This document shows positions 21,456 to 32,904 of a DNA stretch of 64,000 nucleotides, in pieces (within the stretch, counting starts at the first letter, position 1; each line of letters opens with the position of its first letter). Source of the DNA: Hypericum androsaemum. Taxonomy: Eukaryota; Streptophyta; Magnoliopsida; Malpighiales; Hypericaceae. Both the position numbers and the translations under genes were made by a program. The notes below the pieces were generated by a model. The model did no database searches and had not been told where the DNA came from. It was given only the letters and a program-made list of their open reading frames with translations. The stretch spans positions 17,433,691 through 17,497,690 of the forward strand of contig OZ023185.1 of the NCBI GenBank assembly GCA_963995505.1, written 5' to 3'.

Positions 21456-24258
21456 AGGTCTAGGTACGGGGGTGTTGCCACGGGAAGCTGTTTGTACTGA
21501 GAATTTGACGCCGTGGTTGAAGCTTCTTCCTTGTCGGGACAAAGCTGGGATTTCTGCATTGTTGGACCGGCCTGCGATTTATAGAGGGTTTTATCATTCT
21601 CAGCGGTTGTGTTTAAGATCATACAATCCGGACATCGTTCTAGAGCAGACACTTACCCTTGTTCTTCAGCCTGGAGGTCAGAGAACTAGCTCCAGTCATT
21701 CTGGCGAAAAAGAACTTCAACCTCTGTGGTCTTTAAGCTCAATTTTAGGAAGAAGAAAAGTAACTGGAAGTTGTGTTCTTGCTAAATCCAGCTATGTGCA
21801 TGTGCAGCTCGAGAAATCTCTGGTTGTGGAGCTTGTGAAAAGGATTAACTACGAGGTTGATAATGTAACATCCTCTCGAGGGTTTTGTAATGAACCTGGC
21901 AAGTGGCACCAAACTGTCAGTTAAACCAGACAATGTAGTCAAGGAGAATGATGGTTTGGATGAACAGGGCTACTCCGTGTTATACGAATTTGGGGTTTGG
22001 AAAGTAAAGTACAACGATTCTCAGCCTTTTGATATAGAAAGATCCTTTGACTTGGTCATCTAAACAACCGCCCCTTCATGCTACCAGGTTCTTGATGGGA
22101 AGTCGTAATGAAAGGGGTGCTATTGCTGTCTTGTTGAAGTCAAAGGAACCACTTGACAATATCATGAAGAAGGATGGTGCAAATGACAAATGTGCAACGC
22201 GAGTTGAGCTCTTCCGAGTAGTCCCTTGGTACATAAAAGTATATTATCACGCCCTTCGCTTATTCATTGATGGTCAACCCAGGGAAATTCACGACTTTGT
22301 TGAGAAGATTCATGTTTTACCTTCCAAAGATAAGGTATCGCCCGGAGTGATGGAGATGGTTATGAAGCTTCCTTGTGCCATGAAATCAGCGTCATTGACA
22401 TTAGATTTTGACAAGGCATGCTTCTGTATTGTCTTCAGTTTAATCTCCATTTTCATCAAAAAACTATACGACGTGAGCCATTTGATTGATGGATAGTATA
22501 AGCTCAAAACCATTGAACCGGGATAAGAAGCAGTGAATGATTGAGCTTGAATGTGTTAGCTTTATATACTTTTTATTGGTGTAGATGCATGACAATCGTG
22601 ACGTCCGAAGCTTCTTACGGATTTAACAGCTGCCATGCTTATTCAAGTTGCATAGATTTTTCTAATAACCTTGGCCCTCCAAGTTTCCCTTTCTAGAAGA
22701 ATGTATGAGTTTGGCTTCACCTTCGGAAATAAGTTGATTTGCTATGAAGATCGTCTTGGAAGGGTGTGACTTGAAAAAATCTAGCTTATAAATGATGCAC
22801 ACAGTAGTACTACAAGGTTGGATGAATGCAACTACTAGCATTGTCCTTAAAAACGGCTGCATATTATGACATTTGGTGTCTCTTGCGTTTTTATTCTGCT
22901 TTCACCGACTTACCAGTTGTTTTCTGATCTGGTAGGGTTTCTTACACATTGATGAATATCCTATTGATGCTAATCAAGGGCTTGATATTCCATCTGCGAT
23001 TGTCCGCTTTCCCGATTTCAGTACAAGCTTGGATTTTCCTGGAATTGACAAGACGGATAGGTCCCCCCTTTCTGACTAAGCTTCAGGTATTACAATCTTA
23101 TGAAGCCATAATGTCTATCTACCACTTGCTTCGGAAAATTTTACTCGACTTGATTCGTTTCTTTGGTTTTTCGTGCAGGAAAAGAGTCCTATTCTATCCT
23201 ACACAGAAGCTCTACTCGTACCTCTGACAACTCCTGATTTTAGCATGCTTACAATGTAATTACGTTTACATGCACAGCCTATGCATTGTATTTTGGTTCA
23301 TTGTTCAATGTACTTGGAAGACGTGTTGGAGAGGAAGAAAGACTCCGAAAAAGCAAAGGTAAGAACGTTATACAGGCAAACGTTGACCCTGCTAGTCCTG
23401 GTCAAAATTTAACTTGCAATATGATTCTCATTGTTCCTCATTTTAGTGTATTCTGGTGTAGCAGCAACAAACTCCCGTCTGCTTCAACTGCGATCATAAC
23501 TTTCAGCAAAGAAACGGCAACTAACTGCTGTCCTGTTGGTGGGCTTTGTTAGCTGTTGCTTGGCAGCTCTATTTCGGATGACACAGCATTGTGAGACCAG
23601 CAATAAACCGTGCCACTTGACGTTGAATGTAAGATGTTTGTAATACGAAAGATTAGGTAGTATCGGTGATTAGAAGAGTGATAGCTTCCTCCACTAAGGA
23701 ATGGAATTTTTTGTGTCCCAGTTTGTATTAATACAACTCTTGCAAGTCACTGATCTGACCGTTGTTCTTCAAATGAACCGGGAGAAGCCGCGAGTTAGAG
23801 CTGCAGAATTCTGATCCTCGTTAACATGATTAGAAAGTTCTCTCTGAGTGTTTTATGGTAACGACTCCGAGGAATCTCCCCTTGATAACAGCTCTCTAGT
23901 TCCTTTTGCTTAAAGAATCTGATCTTCGGATTTCTCAGCGTTGATAATTGCAGGTCGGAGGCTGTGCTATGACTGTACTCAGAAGTTCCTGTTGCTGCCC
24001 ATTTTGGACACCGAAGATAATGGCTTATGGCATCTGTTGTATCCTTGACAGGATGCGGAAAGATGGGGTAAGATCAAGCTTCTTTACTAATAAAATCGGG
24101 CATTCGGATTCCTTAACAAAGTTCAGAGTTTCAGGGCGTACCTACCAATCTGATTCTCATTTACAACAGGCAAGATCAAGTTTTATGGATGCACAAACCT
24201 CCTCAGGAAGAGGTGGAACCCAGAAAACCAATGACCAAGAGAAAGTAATTACCGTTAA

Positions 24259-25531
24259 CTAAATCTTATACCGAATCCGTTTGCAAGGAGGTGCTAGTAA
24301 CAGCTCATCTCCTATCGTCCGCTTCATGTTGCCACTCATTAAACTACATGTGATTTGCTTGCAAGAGGCGATACCGGGACGGTCATCACCTGCAGAATCT
24401 GAATGGGAGAAAAGGGCATCCAAACAGTAAGTGCCTTGCAAATTGAAGCGATTTTATTTTCCGCGGAGATGCAATAGCAATAGCTAAATGTACAATATGA
24501 AGCAGACGTAAGTGCAAAATACTAGGACTTACTTGAGTTGTTCTCATTGATTTTTAACTTCTTGAGTAAACTGATATCTTCTAGTAATTGCTTTCTCTTG
24601 GAACCAATACCACTCCATTTATAAAGACGATGGCCTTCCTCTGATACCGAATAAGCAGAGTCGAAAAGTCAGCTACACATTGATCAAATTTATTGACCAG
24701 CAGAAGACCAAAGCTACCTGGGAACCTGACCCTTTACCAGGGAGCCAGAAGTTCTCAATTTTTTGTTCTTATTGATTACTGAACAATCTCTCCATAGTAC
24801 AGAAAGCCTATCTAAGGAACAAAAGAAGCTTTTGTTGATGCAGATAGTTCCAGACCGATACTCTAGCGTAGACCTTTCTCAAGAACATTCATACATTGTC
24901 GACAATCAGCGAATCGACGACACAGCAAAATCTCGTTGTTCGTACCTGATTTGTTATCCTTCAACCGTTTATTCACCAGCAAGCAAGTATCTCTAGCCTG
25001 GGGGATGCCATCTTCACCACCACACCCGAGTCCGGCTTCTCGAACTCGAACCCTGCTGTCTGCATCCATCGGATCATGGCCTCCTGGTAATCAAGAATTC
25101 CATACAACCATAAAAAACACTTCAAACTTCAAACATTTGAACAGAACAGAAAAACATACTCCGCGAAACTAGCTCAAATTCGGGTTAGTAAAACGGAAAG
25201 CCATACTCTTGGTCCCAACTTTAGACAGCTTGCCGTCCACAACAAGCGGACCGTTGCAGCCGCCGTCGTCCTCACCGGTGGGCAGCCCTTTAGAAGCAAA
25301 GAAGCCAAGGAGGGATCGCCAGGTAACGGAGCAGGAAACAAGGTCAGCCCCCCTGCTTAAGAAGTAACCGTTGAGCCTAACCGTTGATGGGTCCACCCCA
25401 AACGCCCTCGATATGGACCCAAGGTCAACCCTTTCCTCTTCCCAGATAGCCAAAGACACCACCTTTCCCGTCCATGGGCACTTCAGCCTCACCGTCTTCA
25501 TCCCGTTACCGTTACTTCTGCTGCTTGGCAT
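24259..25531 (-). CDS. Plant-specific protein of unknown function
   Basis: Minus-strand exons 25207-25531, 24946-25083, 24533-24640 and 24259-24398 join to 711 bases, 236 codons plus stop, all with GT-AG junctions and phase-1 introns. The N-terminal 100 residues form a compact domain (TVRLKCPWTGKVVSLAIW, STVRLNGYFLSRGADLV, VTWRSLLGFFASKGLPTG, LVVDGKLSKVGTKRGHDP) typical of an uncharacterised plant family. The C-terminal half is charged and lysine/arginine-rich (NKRLKDNKS, GIGSKRKQLLEDISLLKKLK, APPCKRIRYKI), which suggests a nuclear location. The last intron has two in-frame acceptors, before 24398 and before 24389, differing by three codons. It is arranged head to head with the gene at 26405, sharing an 870-bp intergenic region. 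23359-24258 has no gene I can support. Confidence 0.8.
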
Positions 25532-26404
25532 CTCTTTCTTTGTCTCAAAGGCTCGTCTTTTTTAGAGTTTTAGACCTTTTTTCCCCTATTTTTTCTCCTC
25601 CTCGTAGCTGCCAGTGGAGTAGGGGCAGGAGAGAGTTGTCCGAGTTCTAACGGCTTCTGGAAAGGTCATGTCTTTAGGAGCTGGTACTTGAGAGGTTGGC
25701 GCTTCGCATTGGGCGGATTTTTTATGGGCCTCGTATTAGGCCGAGCTTAGGGTTCTGTCTTGGGCCGGACCAGCCTCCAGGTTGCTCACATGTCCTAAAA
25801 CGGAGAAATTAAGAAACACCAGGTGGGCCCGTAATCGGAACCGGAACCGTAGTCAAGGTTTTTTTTTTCTTTTACTTTTCCGAAATCTTCTTAGAAAATT
25901 TTGGTTACGATTTTGACTTTTAGGAAATTGTTTTGACCATGAAATTATCAAATGGTGTCAGATTTTGATTTGGTTGGAGCTAAATAGTAATTTTTTCAAC
26001 AAAATTAAAACCGTCCCAAAACTTTCTTAAAATTTCGATTCAAATTTTATATTTTCGGAACCGTAGAACTGTTAGATTCCGGAATTGTAACCGAAAGTTA
26101 AGCAGCCGTGACCATGCCTTGGTCCGGAAGGTAGAAGGTATAAATTGCAGAAAGGAGAGAAGGAAAGTAAAGCATCAAGTAGACTAGCGAGGGGTTAGTG
26201 AAAATGCTTGCTTTCACCTAGCGACAACCTCTGGCGTGTATTTGGTTCTACATCTTGTGTTTCGTATCATCATAACTTAGTATCACAAGGTAAGGGTACC
26301 CACCGACTTTTTTTTTATAAACATATTTCTTGGTTTTTCTGTCGTTGTGGTTTGTTTTTGTCAGTTTGTTTCGTTGATTTTCGTTTTGCTGGGTTGGGAC
26401 AGAA

Positions 26405-28920
26405 ATGGACGTTATGGAAGTGAGTATGAATTTGCTTAGGGAGCTTGAAGATATGGGGTTCCCGAAGGCCAGAGCTGTCCGTGCTCTTCATCACTCCGGT
26501 GAGCCGGTTTCTGTGTCTTACTTGTTTTGTGTGGCTGCTTTCTTGTGTCTGGAATATGTACTTCTTCGTTGGCTGTTGGTGAAGCTAAATCTGTTGGAAT
26601 CAGTGGTTGGTCGGTTATCGGATCGAAGATTATGAAATTAGGAAGAGATTGATTTTCTTTGACATAATTAGTACTTTAAACTTGGTACCACCACGTGCGT
26701 AGATCAAATGGCGATGGGAACGCAACTATGATAAAACTTGGTTGGGAGAGCTTTTACCTCCCTACGGGCTCTTGCATGGTTCGAAGATGGATAAGTCGGT
26801 CTATTGTGTGTTTTTCACCGGAAAATAAAACCTCTTAACTTGCCTTTTCATGTATGCTGATCCATTCGGTTCTGAAGTTTGAGTTTCTATTAGGGAGTTC
26901 TTATTTTTTTTTATTTTTCAGGTAATAATGGTCTGGAGGGTGCTATAAACTGGATCATTGATCATGAGAATGACCCGGACATTGACCAGATGCCTGTGGT
27001 ACTGTCCTTACACTTCCCGTCAGATGTTGAATTGTTGATACGGTTCCCCAGTTGTATAGTATGGGAATGCTCATGAAGATCGTCCTTCTGTTTGTTCTAT
27101 TGTCTGTTGTATTGTACGGAAATGCACAAATTACTTATCACATGCTTAATTGAGTCCAGATTGCATTGACCATTGATATTGAGTCTCCTGAACAAATTGA
27201 TTCTCCAACGGAACAGCAAGCAGGATCCGAGTCCCCGGAACCCGTGATTACTGGAGAAGAACAATTACAGGATCAAGCATTAAGGTTTCTTTTGACGCAT
27301 TAAATTGTCCATTTACTGCAGAATGATGTACTCACCTTAGATTCAATTTCCAGTTCTCTGTAGTTCCTCGCATTTAATTCCCTTTATTTTGTCTGTTTCC
27401 TTGGCTTTTTTCTGTCAGGAATCAAGCACTAAAGAAGGAGAAAGCTGAGAAAAAAATGGAAAGGGAGAGGGAGAAGGTGTGATCGTTTATACTTGCCCAA
27501 CATATATTGTCTGTTTCCTCGGCATTTTTCTGTCAGGGATCGAGTTCTCCAAGTGTTTTCATTGTCTAATCTTTAGATTATTCTATGCACGTGTATTGTG
27601 AAATTCTGGTTTGTCAACTCCTCCAACATAGGACGATGAGACTAGCTTACTGATATTTTAACAGGAAAGAGTTCGAGCAGGCAAGGAAATCTTCGAGGCA
27701 AAGCGAGTAGCTGAGGAAAATGAGAGAAAACGGTATTTGTTGATCTATATTCCTTGATTTTCTGCTATATTATGGCTGATTTCTTCCTAGCTTTACACAA
27801 AACGACATGGAGGATACAATTATCTCTCAGAAATATAGCCTCGAGGAAAGCAGAAAAGGAGGAAGAAAATAGAGCAAGGGAGAATATCCGTCGAAAACTC
27901 GAATCTGATAAGGTATTAACTGATAACTAACTTGAGAATCTCTTTTTTTCTCAGAAATTGCAATCTAAATGCCTTGTGCTGCATTAGGCAGAAAGAAGGC
28001 GAGCGCTTGGACTACCACCAGCAGTTCAAACAGCTAAGAATGCTCCCGGACCTGCTGCGGATGAGAGAAAGGTTTATCATCAGTGTACAGAAATATTTTC
28101 TCATCGAGTCACAGCGGTTGGTCGACAAGTAACTTTTGGTTTCTATGGGTCGCAGAATTATGTTCCTGTGTCATTGAGGACGAAGACTGAGCAATTAAGA
28201 GAACGTCTAAGATCTCTGAGGCGCAATCATCTGGTAAGTGTACGACTGCACTCTCTCCGTATTGACGACATTCCGAGTCTGCTACTGTCAATCTTTGGAT
28301 TCAGCTGATATCTATTCGTATTGACGGAGGAAAAGAGTCGGATTAAATAGAAAAGTACTCGAGAAGCATTACGAAAGGCTATAGTGTCAAACTAGGATTT
28401 ATCACATTTTCCACTGCTGAGCTGTTGTCAAGAGTCTTAACATGAGCGGTTTTGTTGCGATAGGACAACGATGCTGCAGTGAAAAGGGCCTTCCTGACTC
28501 TCCTAACCTATGTGGGAAATGCAGCAAAGAATCCCGACGTCGAAAAATTCAGGAAGATCCGAATCGGTAATCCGTTGTTTCAGGTATGCTGTGGCTGTCA
28601 ATTTCTTGTTCACTTGCTCATTGCTTTTAAACATAGAAAGCTAGAGTTTGTTCATGCCTAGCTAGCTGCAGAACTTTAGCTTACTCTTAACTGTCGTTTC
28701 AACGGTTTATACTCCAATGTTGCAGGAACGAGTTGGTAGATTAAAAGGAGGAATCGAGTTTCTCGAACTTTGCGGATTCGAGAGAGCCGACGGGGATAAA
28801 TTCTTGATTCTTCCGCGAGACAAGGTCGACATGGCACTGCTAAATTCTGCAGGATCACAAGTCAAGTCAGCATTGTCGAATCCGTACTTCGGGTTGCTCT
28901 CCTATGGGTTGAATGACTGA
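26405..28920 (+). CDS. UBA and PUB/PUG domain protein
   Basis: Ten exons join in frame to 981 bases, 326 codons plus stop: 26405-26498, 26922-26998, 27160-27284, 27419-27476, 27665-27732, 27831-27912, 27988-28071, 28156-28233, 28464-28583 and 28726-28920. Residues about 7-50 are a UBA domain ([20 protein letters not shown], then [19 protein letters not shown]). Residues about 100-180 are a highly charged helical region ([29 protein letters not shown]). The C-terminal part from about residue 223 is a PUB/PUG domain ([67 protein letters not shown]). Family knowledge: UBA binds ubiquitin and PUB binds the C-terminus of the AAA ATPase p97/CDC48, so it probably acts as a CDC48 adaptor. Exon 6 needs the acceptor before 27831 to stay in frame. 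Confidence 0.9.
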
Positions 28921-29398
28921 TGCGAAGCTCTCTGGCTTGTTGAATGGTTCAAGAACTCGTAGAAGGTTGAAGAACCCAATTCATGATAATTTATTTATCG
29001 AACTTTATTTATAAAGAATGGAGTGTGAAAATGGTCTCTATCATCCAATTTATACTTGGAAAAAATGGCTTCTGATATTAAAAAAATCAAATTTTATTGT
29101 AACTGCAATTTAAGTTCTGAAAATTTTGTTAAACTAAGAAATATTTTCTTTTTGGACCAACAGTAGAAAAAATTATTAATAGAGATCCGGGAACTAGGCG
29201 CGTTGGCGCACAAAGTCATAACCCAAACGACCGGTAGTTCTCACATGTCGCGAGCGTGCGAGATCTTTATCTGTTGCCCACGTCTGCGTGTTTGTTCCCC
29301 TCCTATCTCGGAAATTTGAAGCGTTGGGTTCTTATTAATCCAATCCTCGATCTCTCTTTTTTCCTTCGCATCCCTTTTCCCGGTTCAGCAATTATTAA

Positions 29399-29415
29399 TT
29401 AGGGTTAGGGTTTAA
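29399..29415 (+). promoter_or_regulatory. Telo-box-like motif upstream of the SAM-domain gene
   Basis: TTAGGGTTAGGGTTTAA lies about 30 bases before the start codon at 29446. Single telo-boxes (AAACCCTA) are common promoter or leader elements of plant housekeeping genes. Two and a half units are too few to be an interstitial telomere. Confidence 0.5.
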
Positions 29416-29445
29416 GTTAACTTTAAATTTGAGCGGGGAGAGAAG

Positions 29446-31305
29446 ATGTACGCCGATCGGGTGGAGGCTACGGCGGGTAGGTCCGTAAAGGAGCGGCTCA
29501 ATGGTAATACCGCCGACGGCTCTTCTCGCCGGCGACTAGTTACCGGGAAAAGGTAAAATACTCCCGTGATTCAGATTTAGGAGATAGGTTTGGGTTGCGT
29601 TTCTGCCACTATTTATCGAGTTTTTAGTACAAATTCTAGGTATCTAGGGTGGAATTTGTAGGGTGTAGAATGAATTTGTAGCGTATAACGTTCCTTCGTG
29701 TTCGTTCCCCTGCTCGGATAGCTCGGGTAGTACACTACAGAGGATCGGAGAGCGGTATGGAGGTTTTTCGCTTGGGCTTATTTCGTTTTCTTCCATTGCA
29801 TTGGTTGTGTTTCTTTATAGGAGTGTCTAGAGGGGTGTGATAGTTCCCTTGATGATGTGTTTCCTTCCAATTTGCGGATTCTTATGTGTTGGTATCTTTC
29901 TACTTGTAGGCAGAGGCAGGACGATATGTGGGAGCATGATCTTTTTCAGAATGACGAACCTCGCACTTCGAGTATGGTTGTTTTTTTTTAATTTGTTATT
30001 AGCAACTAGAAATCAATGCTTTATTTTGATGCATGGAAATGAAGCTGATTTTGATTTTGGACTTCTCGTTTGCAAAGATCCCACTCTTGGTATTCGGGAC
30101 CTTCGTCAAAAGCTGCAAAGAAGAGGTGGCCAACAAGGATCACAAGTAGTAAGAGGACGTGTTTCAGGCGTGCGTGACCTACGTGAAAAGCTCTCTGGCA
30201 CCATGACTGCTCAACCTGTAAATCTTGATCCACCAAGAACAAAACCTCAAGCCATTCAACCAGCAAAAAAGAGTGTTGCTGCTGTAGCTCCCAAACCAGA
30301 GGCTAGAAACGCTGCGGCCAATGTGGCTTCCAAGACAAAGTCTCAACAGAAGGCATTTACCTACTTCCTTTAACTATTCCCAATTTCTTTGTGGTCTTTG
30401 ATATACTATGCCACCTGATTTTGAAGTATGACTTCCTAATTTCTGCATTTGAGTAAATGACGTTCCTTATCATCAGTTGTTTGCTGTTGGAGATTCCTGT
30501 TAATATTGTTATGTTGCATCTTTGCGGCAGGTGGACACAACCGTGGATAATTTTCTGCAGTCCTTGGGTCTGGAGAAGTACCTTATCAACTTCCAAGTTG
30601 AGGAAGTATGTAAAATCATTTTTTTACACGTATGCTATAACTGTTGGTTCATTGCTAATGTACTATCGAAGATTCCTGCTCATCTTCTTTGGTTTGCTCT
30701 AAACTCTTAGGTTGATATGACAACTCTTGTACACATGTCGGACGAGGAGCTCAAAGCAATTGGAATACCTATGGTAATGTGAAACAGTAACATTCTTCTC
30801 TTTCGATACTTTACTGGTTTGTTGATGTTGACTTGATTAAGGATATATTCAGTAAGATATTGGACCACTGTGCGAAATGGTACCGCCGGGGTGTAGTTTC
30901 CATCAGTGTGGTGCAACTTAGAATGACCTAACTGTGGCTGTTGACCCAAAGAACTTTACTGGGTTGGAGTTGGACAATGGCCTTCGTAGGGGCATTCTGT
31001 TTAAAGTTTTGAAGAACTACCAGTCGCAATTTTACAACATACGATGTCGAATAACATGGATTGGTTTGTTTCCTCGGTTTTTGGCACACATCGTTCTTCT
31101 TATTGTCGCAATTTTACATTTTTTGCTTGATGGCTTTGCCATAGCCTCTTTTTTTCCTTTTGGCGTTTTCAGTAGTGTCCTGTTTGTATAAATTCTCTTG
31201 TTTATTCTTCATTACTTTCTATGCCTTACCTCACAAGCATTTTCCTCACGGTGGCTTCAGGGACCGAGAAAGAAGATACTCTTGGCGCTGGAATCGAAAG
31301 GCTAA
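29446..31305 (+). CDS. SAM (sterile alpha motif) domain protein
   Basis: Exons 29446-29552, 29910-29971, 30078-30352, 30531-30605, 30711-30773 and 31261-31305 join to 627 bases, 208 codons plus stop. The N-terminal 148 residues are polar and low in complexity, with a repeated IRDLRQKL/VRDLREKL motif and an Ala/Pro/Lys-rich linker. Residues 149-208 are a SAM domain (VDNFLQSLGLEKYLINFQVEEVDM, then LVHMSDEELKAIGIPMGPRKKILLALE), a helical protein-interaction module. The third intron must use a GC donor (AAG|GCATTT at 30353), since no GT is available before an in-frame stop at 30371. The reading frame on both sides fits homologous plant proteins. Location and partners are not evident. Confidence 0.85.
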
Positions 31306-31799
31306 CACGCACGGTTGTGGCATTGTGCGTCTTGTGTTGGTCCAACTCTCAGCTGGCTGTTTGGTTCTTATGGAGCTGATTGTAAACAATTTGCCAGTTT
31401 CCTCTAATGTATTTTAATCTCGAGTAGTAACATGATCCTGGTACCTAGTATTTTCGCAATGGAGGAGAGAAAAGCTTGTTTTCGATTTGCTGCTCGGGTG
31501 CACTCTCTATTTATTTACTTTTCCTAACATCTAGGCTGGAGTTTTGATCAGAAGATTATTTTCCGTTCGAACTCTGTTCGATATGATTTATTTAGATTCT
31601 GGTTGTGAATGATGATGGATGGATGGATGGATGGATTTCGAAGTTTAACCTTTTATTCCTTTCGGTAGGATCATCCCTGAAAAATCTCTTTATACAAGTC
31701 TTCATCTCTTGCATTGAATACGTCTCTTTCGCTTCTAAATTTCATCAGATGGGATTCCAGCTTCCAGCCGAAGGCTTCTTTTATATCGTTGGACGTAAG

Positions 31800-32255
31800 G
31801 GTGAGCAAAATTTCGATATCTGTATCCGATATCTCAATTTTTTTTGGATTCAGATTCGGATAATTTTGAATTAGGACTCGGATACAGATCATCCAAAATA
31901 AAATATTTTGGACTCGGATACGGATAATAATATTCGGATACTTGGAGTTTAAAAGTATTCAAATTCAAGTTTATTAATCCCCTTAAGCCCATACCTAGTT
32001 GTAATCTAATACTTGCTAGGTCGTGTGAACTAGTACTTGCTAGGTTGTGTGAACTAGTATTTATATTAACTAGTACTGGCTAGGTTGTGTATAATTGGTG
32101 TATTTTATGTATTTGTTGTTTGAAGACTTGGAAAAAACGGATAGTTTGGACTATCCGTATCCGTATTCAAAATAATTTAAATATCAGATATCGGATAGTG
32201 AAAAATTTGGACTCAAATTCGAATACCAAAAATATTTGTTCTACCTAAAGAAATT
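31800..32255. mobile_element. Possible degenerate hAT-like MITE
   Basis: Between GTAAGGGTGAGCAAAATTTC and a rough inverted counterpart near 32240 lies AT-rich DNA full of GATATCCGATATC/GGATTCGGATA words in both orientations. There is no clear target duplication, so the call is weak. The rest of 31306-32904 contains no gene apart from a (CT)n run at 32412-32430. Confidence 0.3.
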
Positions 32256-32904
32256 GTCATTGATCCCTTACAAATTTTAGTTCATGGTCACTAAAATTTT
32301 GCCATTAACTGAATCTACATTATACCAATGAATGAATTATTCTAGATAATTTTAAAATTCCAAAACATCATGAATTTCGTCTCGCCTTATTTCATCCATT
32401 TATTTGCTTTCCTCTCTCTCTCTCTCTCTCCGACAAAGAGCTATCTGCCTCGTTGATGTCGGGCCACCCTCACCACGTCACCGTTCAGGCATCGCACATA
32501 CACATTCTGCAGCGTGATCCTAAGGGGCTGACAATAGTCTCAGATTCGAACCATTCCAGCGAAGAAAAGCAGCAAAAGTTGATGGAATAACTAGAAACGC
32601 TTCAAAACCGTAGAGGCTTGCCCATTAGCTCACTGTCATTAACATCTATTTGCCTATTCATGAGTCATGACAATGGAATAGCATCATCATCCTCGTCTCT
32701 CGAATTCAGCTGACGAGATTCTAAGACAAGCAAGTCTGCTACTGCTTAAGATCCAGAGATTTTAAAAAAAATTCTATGTTGAAGGATACCAGAATTCCTG
32801 ATCGGACATAATTACTTGGCATGCGTTGCTTGAAGAGACTTTTATCCGAAGCTGCATTGCTGTCCAAACAGACGCAACCTTTCGAGCTTCGCTAGACTTC
32901 CTCA

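Larger units (their letters stand above)
19268..23358 (+). pseudogene. GPI transamidase subunit PIG-T (GPI16) pseudogene
   Basis: Recognisable blocks in order: an N-terminal signal-like start MAVHVRSLRFLFLLVT (19268), VLARFHFRSRAP (19420s), KFRVKEMELSFTKGRWN (19610s), VDASSQNLTHFLPGLFC, NFLESSTMYSAPE (19785-19826), then after an insertion LPREAVCTENLTPWLKLLPC (from 21469), SSYVHVQLEKSLVVEL, YNDSQPFD, HATRFLMGSRNERGAIA (22080s), VSPGVMEMVMKLPC, HIDEYPIDANQGLDIPSAI (22940s), SPILSYTEALLVPLTTPDF and YFGSLFNVLGRRVGEEERL (to 23358). A TAG stop replaces the Tyr codon in the GRWN-ERWG block, and frameshifts occur near 21890, 23070 and 23245. The blocks are separated by spliceable introns, so this is a decayed gene and not a retrocopy. 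The functional subunit is needed for GPI-anchor attachment in the ER, so another copy should exist elsewhere. 18860-19267 contains nothing else. Confidence 0.85.

Noticed and set aside
26688..26830. Second SINE copy in intron 1 of the UBA/PUB gene
   Set aside because: It shares only a GTTGGGAGAG word and a GGTTCGA-like word with the SINE at 13750, with no direct repeats or A-tail.
29399..29415. Interstitial telomere
   Set aside because: Only two to three TTAGGG-like units and directly before a start codon; better seen as a telo-box.
31671..31892. Minus-strand 73-codon protein
   Set aside because: It overlaps an AT-rich palindromic repeat and has no recognisable domain or partner exons.
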